Shown piece after piece: positions 1-14,400 of a stretch of DNA of 64,000 bases. Below the pieces are notes generated by a model. It was not told where the DNA came from. It did no database searches and saw only the letters and a program-made list of their open reading frames with translations. The stretch lies in assembly GCF_019649055.1 (NCBI RefSeq), contig NW_026570321.1, positions 434,001-498,000 on the forward strand, in the 5' to 3' direction. Made by a program: the position numbers and the translations under genes. The stretch is from Paramacrobiotus metropolitanus (taxonomy: Eukaryota > Tardigrada > Eutardigrada > Parachela > Macrobiotidae). The stretch's first letter is position 1; each line of letters begins with the position of its first letter.

Positions 1-12
1 GACTTATCCTAC

Positions 13-3000
13 CTTGAGCGTCTTGAGCTGCTTGCGAGCCAGGTGCCGGCGGATGCAGCACTGCACCAGCACAATTCTCCGCAGCGTTTTCTGGTATTTT
101 CTGCGCGCCAACCATCCACGCACGTGTTTCTGGATGACGATGGCTTTCTTGTGCCGTAATGCCGACATATATCGCAGTCGAGCCGCTCGTCCACGCGCCA
201 GGGATTGCAGTAATACTGTGGCTTTGTGGATTTTCGCATAGCGCCGCCGAGCCAAAAATCCCCGTATCGCTGCTTGGATGGTGGTAGCAGCGGCAGTGCG
301 GCGCATCTCTTGATAATGCCTGTAATTTGAAAAGTTTAAGTTACCATACTTTTACAGTGACTTACAACAACAAATTTGAAAAACTGACGTGGAGGTATGA
401 AAAAAATTGTAAATTCATATTTTTTTCTTAGACTACACATCCAGTCGCTGTTTTAAAATGATTACTGACCTCATTATTATTTCAATAACATACATTTAAT
501 CTTAAATTATTTCACAATAAAAAAGCCTCAGCCGGCAGATACCGCGTAAATAAAATAGCAAAAGGTCACAACTGCAAACATATTCACATGATCATACCTT
601 CTGGCAAGATATCCGCGCGCCATAGTTTGGATTTTGATCGCTATACTGCGTAGCTGCAGGAACTTCTTCCTGGCCAACCACCCGCGAATGCTCTTTTGTA
701 TGAGCAATCCACAGGCCATGCGGCGTTCTGACCGCAGTTTCTCCATGTAAGCGACTTGTCCAGCACGGAAGAATATCATGGTTTTGCCGAGTTTGTACTT
801 ATCCGGATCCGTAATCAGTTTCCGCACAATGATCTCCACGGTCTTGCGGATATTCTTCCGGTCAATCTCCTTGCTGTGGCACATGGCGCGATAGCGCAGA
901 AAGAAATCTTTATACGTCCATCTGTGAAAAAGTAATGCGCAAATTACAGATCTGATATGAGACAAGCAAAAATTAGCCATGTCAAAAATATTTCAATTTT
1001 TCGGAAACCAAACTGTGATCGAGTCTGTAATGAAACGCTTTCGAAACAACTTGACATGCAGGTCGTATTCATCCATTATCCACTGTTCTACTGTTTCCCC
1101 ATCAATAACAACAACCATTATTACTGTGTCCTAGTTTCAACTGCACAGTTTACGGGCGAAACAGGTAAGAAATAAAAAAACGCACAAATACAAATTTCTA
1201 TATCTGTATCGCCCCCAGATAAATGGAAAGTTAGAAAGTGCTACGAAAAAACACGACAAAAACCGTTAAAAGACCATGATATCGACGCATAACGGATAAA
1301 AAACATCACCTAGACCGAATAACACAATCCGAAACCGTACCTGGAGGGGAATCCCGCCGCACTGATCCTAATGGTCTCTAGCACACCACACGCTCTCAGC
1401 TGCTGAATAGCCCGTTTAGGATCGAACTCAAAAGCAGCTTTCTCGTCATTGGGCTTGATACAGCGGACATAATGCGGCGTCGTCTTGGTCATCGTTGCCA
1501 TCAACGCCTTCAGCGAATCCTCAAACTGCGACCCCACCGACTGCGTGTTCATCTTCTGCCCTTGACCGCTCTTCTGCGGGACGACTTTCGTCTTGTCCGG
1601 CGTCTTACCGGCACTTTCCGGGGTGTCGGCAAAGAGTTGTGCCACCAGGGTGTAATCACTGGCGCGGAGAAGGTTGACGAATTCCTCGTTCATCGTGTCG
1701 CGGTTCTTATCCAGGAATCCATTGCAGTCGTACTCTACTTTGTCGGCGAAGTGGACGACGATGAAGGATTCGTTGGAGAAGCGGGGTTTTTCGAAGTACT
1801 TCCAGGCTTTGTCGGATTTTTCGCGCTCCTTGGCGGTGGTGTACATCTTCTGCACCCAGGACTGATCGGAGCCTTTCGGAACCTTCGTACAAAAAAACAT
1901 AAGGAATTAATAAAAATTGCCGTTTTCATTAATCGATACTGCGTAATATACAGTTCGAATGAAATTTCAGCCGGCTCAGTGGAAATTACGAGCGCCTTAG
2001 ATCGTTAAAGAATTTGCAATCAGTACAAGCAGTAAAGTGCTAATCACGAATTACTGTATCTGACCATTCAATAAAATGCTATCTGCGTATAAATTGTCTT
2101 GCATACAGTGCAACGATACAACATCGTTCTATGCTTTTGCACACATCTTTATCGTTCTTTCCAGTTTGCAAAGCGTTATCTTATTATTAACAACTGGTTT
2201 CCGTTTTCAACAACGTTGCTGGATTAACAACATATCCCTATTGACCAGCATTCTTGATACTCATGGGTTAACGTAGGAAAGTGGCTGTCCATCCTGTCCA
2301 CTAAATGCGCCTTCCGATAGCTACGTACTCTAGAGTCAAGATGTTAAAAAATCGAAATGTTCATTTTTTCAGTTTCAAAACACCCATAAACAGGTTAACA
2401 TTAACTCAATGAGAAAACCTCTTTCAGTTTTAACTTAAATTCAAGCGCTCTCACACGCATACAGCTTTCCCGCTTCCGTATCTTACTTTGCATTCCTCAT
2501 CGAGGAGATCCAGAATACCCAGTTTCCCTTCAATCAAATCGATGCAGGGTTGGTTGTCGAAGAAATCAATCATCACCCATTCGATTTCTTCCTTAATGTA
2601 TTCCTCTTGTTCCAACTTGAATACATGGATAACGAACTGCTGTTGGAGCTTCTCGTTGACGTAATTGATACAGAACTGCTCGAAACTGTTCCGCTCAAAC
2701 GTCTCGAACCTGAACGAAAGACACACACAACCTCCATTATTATCGGTTTATAGATACTTAGAAAATAGAGTATGCGTTATAAGTTACGGAGCAAAAAAGC
2801 TGCATTAATCGGTTAAATGACATGCACTATTCATTTTCAACAGATTATTGCATGGAGACAATTAATTATTTCGCAACCTGAAAATGAGTGGGATACGAGC
2901 CATTTTACTACGGCCAATGTTCAAAAGATAAGTTCGTCTAGAATCTTGACCAATATGATAAAAGAGCGACTAAACTTCGCTTTAAGCGATCGTCAGCACA

Positions 3001-6000
3001 GGATAACATTAAATCCAAGTAAAATCACTACAACCATGCCGTGAAATACATATTCAAATGCGGAGAATAATTACTATAATGTACTGGACAAGGTTCACAG
3101 AAAATACAAATCAACTAAAACACTAGGGAATTTTATATCAACAGTAATTAGCTTATCGAAATATTGTTGCGAAACGAAATTAAAAATCGTGTGCTGCGAA
3201 ATTTCGCCGTTTTAAAAGCTGAAAAAAAAACCAAACAAGCTTTACAAAACGTACCCGTAAATATCCAGAACACCGATGAAATGGTGCGGTTGGCGTTCGG
3301 GAATGAGTTTCTTATTGACATGCGCCACCACCCAGTTGAACAATCGGGCATAGATATGCTTGGCGAATGCATCGCGACCCGCTTCCGCCTGTATTGGCAC
3401 AACAAATAACAATTGCATTACTGCATTCAGTTAAATCCATTGTTGCTGGTGTGTTCGCGGCATGTAATCGCCCAGTGTGATTTGTGAAACGCAATGCCGG
3501 CGCACAAACCTCTTGCAGCTTTAGCGGCTTGATCATCTGTTCGCGTCCGGTGACCAGTTTGCGCCGCGTCAGCCACGTGCTCAACTGGTTGGCGTTGATG
3601 CCCAGGAGTTGGGAAAAAATGGCCAAATGCACATCATCAATCTAATACACAAAAAATCGAACATTTTTGGATGCGAGTAACATCTGAAAAGGCTGTCGCA
3701 CAGCAATAATTATGTAAATTTAACTGTCACAAAAATATTCAGTACAAATAATCGTGAAATCATCAACCTAAACTGTGAAACGGAACGATTTAAACGCTCA
3801 CCAGTACCTCAAAAAGGCTGCCGCGCTCACATAATATTTATAACGTCAAACTCAAACCACAAAAAACTCTCCAGAAGTACAGAATTGCAAAAGTTTAATA
3901 TCGTTACCAAAACAAAACAGTTTGAACGAGTTAACAGGTATAGTATTAAATAAGGGTTTCATTGTCGTGAGAATCGAGGCGCCATGCTATGTGGGATGCC
4001 ATTTTACTACAACCAGCCATACTAACACACCTCTAATGAATGTCCAACAAATCTACCGATCAGAGATGCACACAACCTTCTTACGGAAATTATTCGTTTT
4101 CTAATGCGGATATCTCTGCTCGGCTGTAAAAGCGTTCAGCTTTAACTTCGAAAGTCTCCGGGAACGATTTCCGAAAACTTTATTTAATGTCTTAATCTAA
4201 TACGAAAATTTGCATTCTGAAATGCGGCGACTCAGTGAGGTGATATTCTTTCGCAAATGTTGTTAACAAAAGACGCTAAAATAAAAACATCAACCACTAG
4301 CGTACGCCATTACATACCTCTATGGAACATGTTTCATGATCCTTGGAAAAGAATCGAATATCACCCAAATGCAGAATGGACGCCAGTATGCGGAAGACAA
4401 CGTCTTGGTCACCCTTGGGAAAGGCCAACAAGTCCAGTGCATCACAGGTCGTACGGAAATCTTCGTAATCATCCACACCGTCGATTTCCGTGTTGCCGCC
4501 TTGATTGGTATAGCGAAACTGTTCGGCTGCGCCTAAACACATTATTGGGATGACTAAATAATAAAACTAAATGTTAACAATAATAATCGCACTAAATGTT
4601 AAAAACCAATCTCGTAGACATCATGCAATGATTGTAGTAGTGGTCGAAATCTCCTAACAAAAGGAACGGAAATCTGCTTTATGAGTTTCCAAAATTAAAA
4701 ACATATGTCGTGAATTGTGGAATAATATCAAGATTTTTTTGCGCTCCTTTGAAAGTGTAAAATTACAACGATGTCCCTCACTCACTCAAAAAGTTGTTAA
4801 CGCGCCTGCATGCGACATGCAGTTAAACCAAAGACGATTTTGCGATCATTTTCTGCAGACATTTGCAAATTTCATTCGCAAATTCAACTGTAAAATTCTC
4901 GTGCAAAGAAAGAACGAAACGTGAGGACAATATACCTAAATGCAGATCCGGGAGATCGTTGGCGGCGGCACACAACTGATAAAAAATATGATAGTTCCTC
5001 TCTTGTGCGCTCTGAAAGACTACACGGGACTTTTCCAGCAGGTACGTCCGCATTTTCGCTCCGGTAATGGTGAAACGCTTATCGAAGTCAATCTCGATGA
5101 ATTTACCAAACCGACTGCTGTTGTCGTTACGGGTTGTTTTGGCATTACCGATAGCCTGCAAAGGCCATAATTAAACCAGTGAAAAACAGCGCTGCCAACG
5201 AACAGCTGTCCCACCTCCATGATGGGATTTGTGGCCAAGACACGTTTCTCCACGTTGGTCTCCGTGGTGGAACCGTTGACGGAGGCGAAGTAACGCATGG
5301 CATATTTGGCACTTTACTGACCGTTTACCGCGCAATCTGATCAGGATCCGGTCGACGATCTTCAAATTGATACAGCATCTGTTTCAGCCATGTGAATCAA
5401 ACTTCTGCACTCCGATACATAAAATAATTATAAACTACACAAACTGCTAACTCACTAAACTAACCAACTAGTAAACTTCTAAAAAATGCAGAACAGTGAG
5501 TCGAGTTTGCGGCTGCATAAATGTACAGTCTGCATATCCAAAATGCGTAGGAATCCAATACTGGGCAATCAGCACCGAATGCGTCATGTTAAGTCGAAAA
5601 AACCAAGCAACTAAACAACTTCAGCACCAAAAATTCCCATAAATGTGTAGAAAATACATGGAAAATTAAAACAGCAGAATGAGTCTCAAATCAGTTCGCA
5701 ACTGTTGAAAAAAAGGCCTTTCAAAGCTTTTAGCGAGAAGCATTTAAACAGCTTTTTCAAAACGAAAGTTATTCATACACCGTTTTTGGTGGAAATGTGT
5801 ATGCAGCATGGAGATGAAGATGCAAGTAGTTTCAAATAAAAACAAATTCAACAGATATTCAAAATTCCTACACTTTCAAATGACCTGTGTATTGTGGAGG
5901 TTGCATCGGCTAATATACACTGCACTACAATCATCTCAAATTACGGACGAAAAACCTTGGTGTTGGCTGTGCGCACAAGACGCCTCTCGTTTCAAAAAAT

Positions 6001-9000
6001 TAATGTTACGTTTTCCAAAATTAAAAACCGCACCTCTCCATTTTCGTATAGGCCTCCTCGGCAATGGCGAAGATGTGGGGATCTAACTCGTCCATAGCAC
6101 TGCCGCGGTACGTCTCCATGGTGTTCTGGTCGTAGATAAAGAGCTCCTGATACGGATTGATGGCCACCAGAACAATGCCGCAGTAGGTGTAGATGGAGTT
6201 GTGCTGGGTGAAGCGCACTTGCAAATTGTGCAGCACTGTCAAAATGGAACAACAGTGTATAGATTACTAACACCAGGGAGCCATTACAAAATCAGCAACA
6301 CCGAACACAGCAAAAGGCATCCGTACCTGCCGGCTCGTGCAGATAACTGAGCTGCGTCAGGTCGTTGTGACCGGAGAAGATGTCGGGATTGCGCAGCGGT
6401 GGAAGATCCTTTTCCGAGCTTATCTTCAAGCTCCGCGTCTGTAGATTTGAATTACATTCCATGAGCACGTTCCCAAAATACGAAACGATCATATACAAGA
6501 AAATCTCCAAAAATGCGAAATACTGCTACGAATTTTTAACTCACTCGTGTATCTGAAAAAATCATCAAATCCCAAATCGTCAAATTAATGTTAAAAGCCA
6601 TATCGAAATATGTGTCATTTAAAACAATATCGTGAGATTTGAGTTTTTTGCCAGAAAGCGGGTGAGCAGACTATAAGCACACTTCCCTACGATGGTCTTA
6701 CTCTTGCAACGATGTTTGACTACAGTATTCTAATAACGTAAGTTAAAATTATCCAAATATTATCAGCAATTTACAAATCAATGAAAACAAATGCGAACCA
6801 AATAAGATACATGTTCAAAATTTAACTAACATTACGAATACACTATTTTTTTTTTAAATTGACCACATTCTGATGCAAACAGGGCGGGTGCATGATACCA
6901 TAAAACTACTGGAATTTTTTTGTACAGTTGTAACATTAGTAAATCCAAATGACTTCAGTCCAAAACATAAGATCAGACGCATAAACATATACTGAATTCC
7001 TGAAGAAACATATATTAGTGCATTCCAATTTTGTACCGCAGCATCCTCCAGCCTGACATCCAGCGTCTGGCTTCCGGTCCGATAGTCCTCCAACAGAGTG
7101 GCCGTCTGCCACACGGTCTCCTCGCTGGGCACCCATACCGGCGTTCCCTGCCAAAGACACACAAAGCACACATTAATGTACCTTCCGAGCCGATGAGCAA
7201 TCTGCACAAACAAGCCAGTCAGGTGGAGAAATATGCCAGAAAAAATGACGTGTCATTTGGTATCCCATAAAGGATGCCCTTGACTCACGCCTCTTCACCT
7301 GGCCACCGGTGTCAGTCAATAATCGCACGGTGCCGCCGTAATATATGTACGCAGCCAAATCATTACTTGTGTGTTTATTCATCAAGCGGATGGGTTACGC
7401 TTGGAAACGTTTGAACACGATACAAAATGTGGTGACTTGAGAAAAGCGCTGCGCGATACACCGCCGTGCTGACAAAGTGGACAGACCTACCTGTGTGATA
7501 ATTTACACAGATATTTTAAGAACAACCGGGCGTTAACTCATAATATGTAAAAGTGGACACAATTTAAAATTTTTTTCAAAAATACTGATAACGTAATTAT
7601 AAGGTGCAATTCAATGCGCAAAAAATGTACACAGCCAGAAACGATTCTTGGCGCAAAAAGTTAACACAACAATAAACTTGTCAACGAAACAAGAAAGGTA
7701 GTAGTACAAGGAATATTAAAAACCAACTAACTGCTCACTTTGCAATGTACTGCAACAGCGAAGACCAAATTCTGCATGACCATACAGTATTGGACTTTTC
7801 ACAATCATTCGTTACGCTAACACAAGCTGGCGGTCTTTCAGTCGCAGTCATTTTACAGCTGATAATTACCTATGTAAATTTCTTCAACACAAAAATATGT
7901 ACAAATACTAAAGATACATTAAGGTACATTAAGGACACTAAAATACCAAATTCTATATTGTAATTGTTTTGCTGGATAATTCTATGCAGCAAGTTTAATC
8001 ATTATCAATCGCAATGAAACCGAAACCATACAAATCAAACTCGCTCTGCCTGCATTCGATCAATACTTTGTTGCTCAATGCATGAAACTCTTCAAAAAAC
8101 ATCTTTCAACAAGCCATAATGCAGAACGATATGGTTTCATCACATTACCCGTAGCGCACTCATATTTTGCGGATATTTTGTGCTCGACTATCGCCTCTCT
8201 TACCGAAGACTACTTAACCAAACAGACGCGACGACACACGAGCGAAAGTAATCGATTTTATGGTAAATATTCTGATAAAATTTGACAATTGTCATCCTCA
8301 CTGCACATCGGTCTTCCGTGTTTGTGCTGGCGGGGATGAAATTTGTATCGACAATCGTTAATTCTATCCACACTGTGCGCTCTGATAAGAAGAGTCAATG
8401 TAAAGAGAATAAAAGTGGCGTTTTTACAGCGGCGAACGGTGTTAGCTGTAAAATCTACGCAGCCAAATAATGGCCGTATTAATCGACAATAAATGTACTG
8501 CAAACCAGGCCATCGTAACGAATAGGCTTATTTTCATCGATGATTATTATATCAAAAATTCAGAATTCAATAGAAAAAGGATTCATGCACTAATTCTGGT
8601 GGAAAACGAAGCCAAACCCCATAAAAACGAATTTGCACAGCCAACTTCCGCTACGGAAGTAATCCGCAATAAAAATCAACCTTCAAATTTTTATATAAAC
8701 AGTCACTTTGCCAAATCCACAAAAAAATCAGAATTCAAATAAGTTTAGTTTTTATAAACGTGAACTGAGTTGGCACAAAAATACATGCAGTAACCAGCAG
8801 CACTGAGCAAATGCCGCACTGCGAAGCAAAAACAAGAAAAAAATCAGAAGAAAATTCCTACAGTACCGAAATTTAAATTGAATTAATTTTTAACAGCCAC
8901 GACTCATAAATACTCTTTTTGTTTTCATTATTGCCTATTGAAAAAATACATCATCATTGTGGCCTTTTTAATTTCTTATAAAATTATCAGCAACCCAATA

Positions 9001-9291
9001 TTAACCGTGAAGTTCACAAAAAAACAGATGAATAATTTCCTTGAACAAGCGAAACACGGAAGAGTCTAGCTTAATTGCTTATGTATTTCATAATAAAAAT
9101 CAAAATTTTATTTGTTATACAAATCAAAATTACCCGCACTGGCAAAAAAAGCGATCATACAAAATTCCACGCACGAAAATCACAAAAACAAATCTCCTCA
9201 AGTCGGAGATTAATGAGTTAATCGTGTGCAACCAGACTGCGTCACTGATTTAGTGGTTAGTTACCTTGGAATACAGTTCCTGTGTTGTCAT
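13..9291 (-). CDS. Class V myosin heavy chain, 5' part (motor and IQ motifs), runs off left edge
   Basis: Actin-based motor that moves cargo using ATP. Exons, 5' to 3' on the minus strand: 9291-9265, 7147-7037, 6438-6327, 6235-6034, 5311-5215, 5155-4936, 4532-4318, 3641-3510, 3388-3255, 2709-2487, 1882-1341, 921-598, 319-13. Joined, they give 882 codons in one open frame with matching phases. The start is a 9-codon exon reading MTTQELYSK, followed by [13 protein letters not shown], the usual myosin V beginning. Visible motifs: [14 protein letters not shown], switch [10 protein letters not shown], switch II LDIYGFE, the actin-binding segment ending [14 protein letters not shown], and then several IQ motifs ([36 protein letters not shown]). 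The coiled coil and cargo-binding globular tail lie beyond the edge. Oddity: the P-loop GESGAGKT, expected between the exon ending at 6034 and the one starting at 5311, is absent. Myosin V is favoured over other classes by the N-terminus and the IQ series. Confidence 0.93.
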
Positions 9292-11463
9292 CGTGGCTGG
9301 TTAGTTTTGCTCTCACTTCCACATGCCACACAGTTTCCCAGCGAAAAGCCTCCCTGTGCAAAGACCATGCAGATTCTTACGTAAAACCGTCATTAGTAGA
9401 CCTGGCGAAACTAATTAGTGCAATTAGCCATGTCATACATTGCGTTATACACGTTAAAGCGGAGTGCATAACAGCGAAGCGAATTACTAAACTAAATAAA
9501 ATTTTACGGTTTTTACCTTGCTACTGCTTGCTTTCTGATCGCAAGCTTCACTTCATTTTCTTGAATTTGATTGTCGTGGTTTGTTTGATAATCCACAAAT
9601 CCACAAAGCTGATCAACAAAAAAATCTCAGCGCAACGATCGCGTATTCCTGTACCACCAACGCGTAATCAGTGCAAATCAACAGCAAAATTAGTGTTCAT
9701 GAAGGAATAAACTGCGGTTTATCCGTTTCGGTGATAATTTCCAGATGAATCGATACGAATCAAAATTCCACAGCGGAACGCGTATAAAACAGATGAAAAT
9801 AAAAATTCCGATAATTTCCCAGCCGCAATCACGTTGCGAAAGGGATGATGAGGACGTCAAACGTTTGCTTATTAGACGGTCAAGTTCCAGCTGTGGTAAT
9901 TTCTGGGTGTCGATCCATCGACACACAAGATAATAGTAGCAGACCACTCAATGGAGACATGCAGGCTAATAATTGCGGCAGTCAAACAAGTTTTAAATCT
10001 CTGTAAAGAGCCGAAAGAGTGACTGCTAATATGAAATGAGGTTTGTGAAGAAAACGGACCGTGAAAGAAAAACACGACGCAACAGACCAACTTTCCCCTT
10101 TAAACCGAGTGGTAAATGGCTAAATGCAAATTGAAAAATCTCACAAGTGAATACACGCCAAACAGGTTTGTTTACATGGTCCGCCCACGTACAAAGTCCA
10201 ACCCACTTCCAGTACAACTGGAAGTAGACGTCCGTGCTTTGCTTTCTGAAATTTTTCGCCCAAAATTGCACAAAAATACTTATTTTAAAAGTATAAAATT
10301 TTAAAATTATTTTCTATAAGGTCCAAAAACAACCAAAAAGTCTGGAGAAGAGCCTGCACTCTTCGATTCGACAACTTCCGTTTCCAAATCCACTAAATTA
10401 TCAACGAGGGATTCCAATTCCATTCGTGCGGTGCTGGTGTTGTCGTTTGTTTGCTCATTTTGGCACGTTGCGGCGGGTTTACTTTTTTGGGTTTTCCCGA
10501 AATCCTTGCGCATCCCGCAGAATTCCTCTTTTTGTGGATAAATATCACTGAATCTTATCGTTGCATGAATTGAGATGTTGTTTGCGATCCACTAAGCCGA
10601 TTAGCCTGCACCTTATATGACGCCGCCGCTGAGTCATCACTCATTTCACCGATACAATTTTATGGCCAGTCTCGGGCAGAAATCATAAAGCGATAGATTA
10701 TAGTGCATCCCATCCATCCTCAGGCGCTTTTTCATCCAAGCTCGCCCAGAGACGTGAGTGTTTCCGGACGTTTTATCCTGCTTTTAGATCGACAATTGTG
10801 GATTTAATCTCTTGGATGCTTGCGCCTGGATCTTGTGCTGAAAAGACGAGCTAACCAAACTGCAGGTACGAAGACTGTTTGTCAAATATTTTGGCTCGCC
10901 TCCGACTTTTGCTTCCAACCTGCTTTTTTGTGTTCTTCCTGATATTTCTGGCTTTCCTAACTTGCCATTTAACCAGTATTCTTTTTGGTATACTTCACGT
11001 TTTTTTATGCTCTTGGGCCACTTGAATTAATTCCATTTTTGTTCTGGTAATTAATTGGGTGATTTAAAACGAATTTGAATTTGTTTTATAATTTTTATTA
11101 ATTACAAATATTATTGGAGCCCGTAATTGTGCCGCTGTTCGCTTTCGCAAACATTTTAATCCTTATTTTTTGTATTTTGTCGTATTTCCCGATTTTGATG
11201 GGTTACTTCGAATGATAACGATTTCAGCCATTCCATTGCTTTCAATAGAAATTTAAAAGAGCAATCCTAACGCAGTTTTGAATTTATTTTATTTAATAAC
11301 TGAAATATGAAATCCGCATTTCGGCAGTTGTATCGCTTTCTCAAACATTTGACAGTTGTATTTTGTTTATTTTTTCGTATTTTCCGATTTGATAAGCTGC
11401 TCGGGACTGGGATCATTTCAGTCATTTCAATAACAAAATTTTAGTAGAATTTCGCGTACATAG
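9292..11463. promoter_or_regulatory. Divergent intergenic region between myosin V and CNNM
   Basis: No convincing coding exon is visible here. It should contain the 5' leaders and promoters of both divergent genes. On the CNNM side there is a TATA-like CTTATATGA near 10612-10620 and an AP-1 consensus TGAGTCA at 10630-10636. A splice-donor-like CAG/GTACGA lies at 10865/10866 and an acceptor-like TTTTAG ends at 11444, so a 5'-UTR intron of about 580 bp is plausible. Transcription starts cannot be placed from sequence alone. Confidence 0.4.
11104..11440. repeat. Diverged tandem duplication in the CNNM 5' region
   Basis: Two adjacent segments of about 165-170 bp (about 11104-11270 and 11275-11440) share ordered blocks: a GCTTTC-CAAACATTT block, a TTTTGT-TATTTTTTCGTATTT-CCGATTT block, then GAT-ATTTCAG-CATT. 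They are clearly diverged. The duplication lies inside the proposed 5'-UTR intron, and no coding potential is seen. Confidence 0.5.
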
Positions 11464-14400
11464 ATGATTCCCTTCATAATTCGCTCGCAATGCCTGATCA
11501 TCGCTGTCATCATCCTGCCGCTGACCATCTCCCCCGCCATCCCGGACATCCCCGCACCCCTCCCGAAATCTCGCCAACTGCGCGACGCTCCCACCACCCC
11601 CAGCAGCAGCACCGCCCCGCCCCCGCCCGTGGTGGAAATTAACGGCACGGTGCACGTTAGTGGGATCCGCGTGGAATCCGACAACGCCAAGGGCTTCGAG
11701 CACGGCGTGGTCAAGGTGGTGGCCGACGAGGAGACGGCCATCCGGCTGTTCGGCAGCGGCTTTATCAACTCCACCTCGGTCAAGTTCACCTCGCATAGGG
11801 GACTGCGCGGGGAGGATTGTGTGCGGTATCCCACCGGGGATGTCTTTGAGCTGCGACGGGATGCGCCGGATGCGGAGACGGATGATGTGGCCAGTGCGAC
11901 GGTGGTGCTGAATGAGGGCCATGAAAAACCCTGTAAGTTTCGTCGGTGCTAGGGATGGTGAACACTGAACATCAAATGAGTGACAGCTGAAAGCGGAATT
12001 CTTTTTGTGCTTAAGATATTCCGTGAATTGCCGCGAACGTGGTATAATGGCTTAACCGATCCTATTAACAGTTCACTTAGTCGTTCACTTAGTTGTAGAC
12101 GGAAATATTGCAATGATACGTTTGGTGAATGTGTTTTAACAATCGAATTTTTGTTCTTGTTTCCTCAATGCTTTAGTGAAAATACTGCACGCGATTTGTA
12201 TAAAAATGCATTCTGAACTGCAACATTATACAAGCTTTCAGTGACATTTTTTTAACTGTTGTAAATGCTGCAGGCGGCAAGGAGTTTGTATTTATTTTCT
12301 CGTCATGGTTGGTAATCTGTTAGTATTCTGGATTATGATGCACTGTCATTCTTAAAACATTGTATAATCAAAAATACGCGCAATCTGCAAGAAATAGCCA
12401 GTTATATTTCCTCGCATCTTTGGTTGTAGGGATCTACTACATGTGCGTGAAGCATCCCACGGAGAACAGGTGGCTGCACCAGGGCGCCGGCTCCGCCGTC
12501 CAACTGCAGGCGATTCCTAAATACTGGATACCGCTGTGGATCCAGATCCTCATCATCATCGTGCTGCAGTGTTTATCCGGCCTGTTCTCTGGCCTCAATC
12601 TGGGCCTCTTGTCACTCGATCCCACCGAGCTGCAGATTGTGGCCAGTGTCGGGGCACCGCAGGAGAAGAAGTATGCCAAGAATATCATTCCGCTGCGGAA
12701 TAAAGGCAACTTTCTCCTCTGCTCCCTGGTTATCGGCAATGTGTTGGTCAATAGTACGCTGACCATTTTCCTGGATGATCTAACGTCGGGATTGTATGCG
12801 GTTATTTTCTCCACGGTGGGGATTGTGTTGTTTGGTGAGATTGTACCGCAAGCGCTGTGCAATCGGTTTGGATTGGCGATTGGATCGGCAACTCGATGGA
12901 TAACATGGGTAAGTTGCTGTTAATTTTGCTGTTGCCGTCAGCAATTGTGCATCGTGGATCAAACTTTTTTATAAAATTAAAAAATATTATTTTTCAGTTG
13001 TTTAAAATTAGTATACTACTACAAAGGTGTTAGGCTGTTAATTGGACAGTTTTTTCTTTGTGATTAGGCAGTTATAGTGGATTTTTATTTATTGTTATTT
13101 TATGATACTAATTTCAATCTTTTGTTACTTTTGTTCCATGTTGAATCAAAAATAAAAGAAATAAGAGATCCTGTGTTGGTGCTTTTCTTTCTTTTCTATG
13201 GTGCTTCTCTTTCCGATTTGTTCGCTTTCTGTGGAATCTGCAATGAAACACGTGATGGTTTTTTCCGAATTCCTAATGATTTTAACAGTAGTCGGAAATA
13301 GGGTTTTATGCTGAAGATAGTCTGATATGAAATTACTGACAATGCATTTAAATAACTAGTGGTCGTAGCACTTTGGCTTACGTAGTCATTCAAGGCGTGT
13401 GATTTCTGTGGTGCCCGTGCCAAACGTTATAACTGAATTATCAGTCGAGCAAACTCTGAATATAAATTTTTGTTTAATTAGGTCGTGATGGGCATTACGG
13501 GTGTTATTTCCTGGCCGTTGAGTAAATTACTGGACGTCCTCCTGGGTCGGGAAATCGGCACGGTATACGATCGTGAACGTCTGGTGGAGCTGATCAATGT
13601 CACTAAGGAGCATAATCTGTTGGAAAACGACGAAGTCAACATCATTTCGGGAACGTTAGCGTTGAAGAGGAAGACGGTGGCTGAAATTATGACGGCGATT
13701 GATGAAGTTTATATGTTGCCGTACGACGCTGTACTGGATTTTGATACATTAGCAGAAATTACTCGCGAAGGTGCGTACCAGGGATGGTTTTAAAAAATAA
13801 AAAACTTTATGTGAATAGTGGTGGTAAAATCATCTTGCAGCACCGATATTTCGAAATTCGGTTGCCAGCTTGCCATTATGTTTTTATGTTTCCATTTTTA
13901 ATTCAGGCCTGTTACTCTGTTTTACTCATTTCAACTGAGATTAGAGATTTGACAGATACTCCAGGAACCGTAGTGTGATGGCATATACAGCGCGGCGTGA
14001 GCCTTTCCCCATCGTAATGCAATTGCGTTTTGAGTATTGCAGAGTTGACTATGATCTTTTTGAAAATTTTTTACTTACGTACTTTTAGGCTACACCAGAA
14101 TTCCCATTTACGAAACGAAGCGGGATAATATTGTCGGTCTGCTCAACATCAAGGATATGGCGCTACTGGATCCGGATGACTGTACTTCCGTCAAGACATT
14201 GTGCAAATATTACGGCTATGAGCTGCGCTTCGTGTTCGAAGATACCACTCTCGATGTCATGCTGCGTAAGTTGGGATGATCAGTACGAGAATTCTCTATA
14301 GTTTCTTTGAATTTTTCCCAGTTCTCCGTGGATTTGGTGTTATCGAGTTGTCTGACCCTGGAATAGTGAAATTTTAGTGTAATCGACCACCATTCAATCG

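Noticed and set aside
1472-2008. 178-codon plus-strand open frame
   Set aside because: Antisense shadow of the large myosin motor exon 1882-1341.
5312-5378. Minus-strand stretch [20 protein letters not shown] followed by a donor-like GTAAAC, as an exon of another gene nested in myosin V
   Set aside because: Only about 20 codons, no partner exon and no recognised family. It overlaps the possible decayed P-loop sequence, so I left it as part of that finding.
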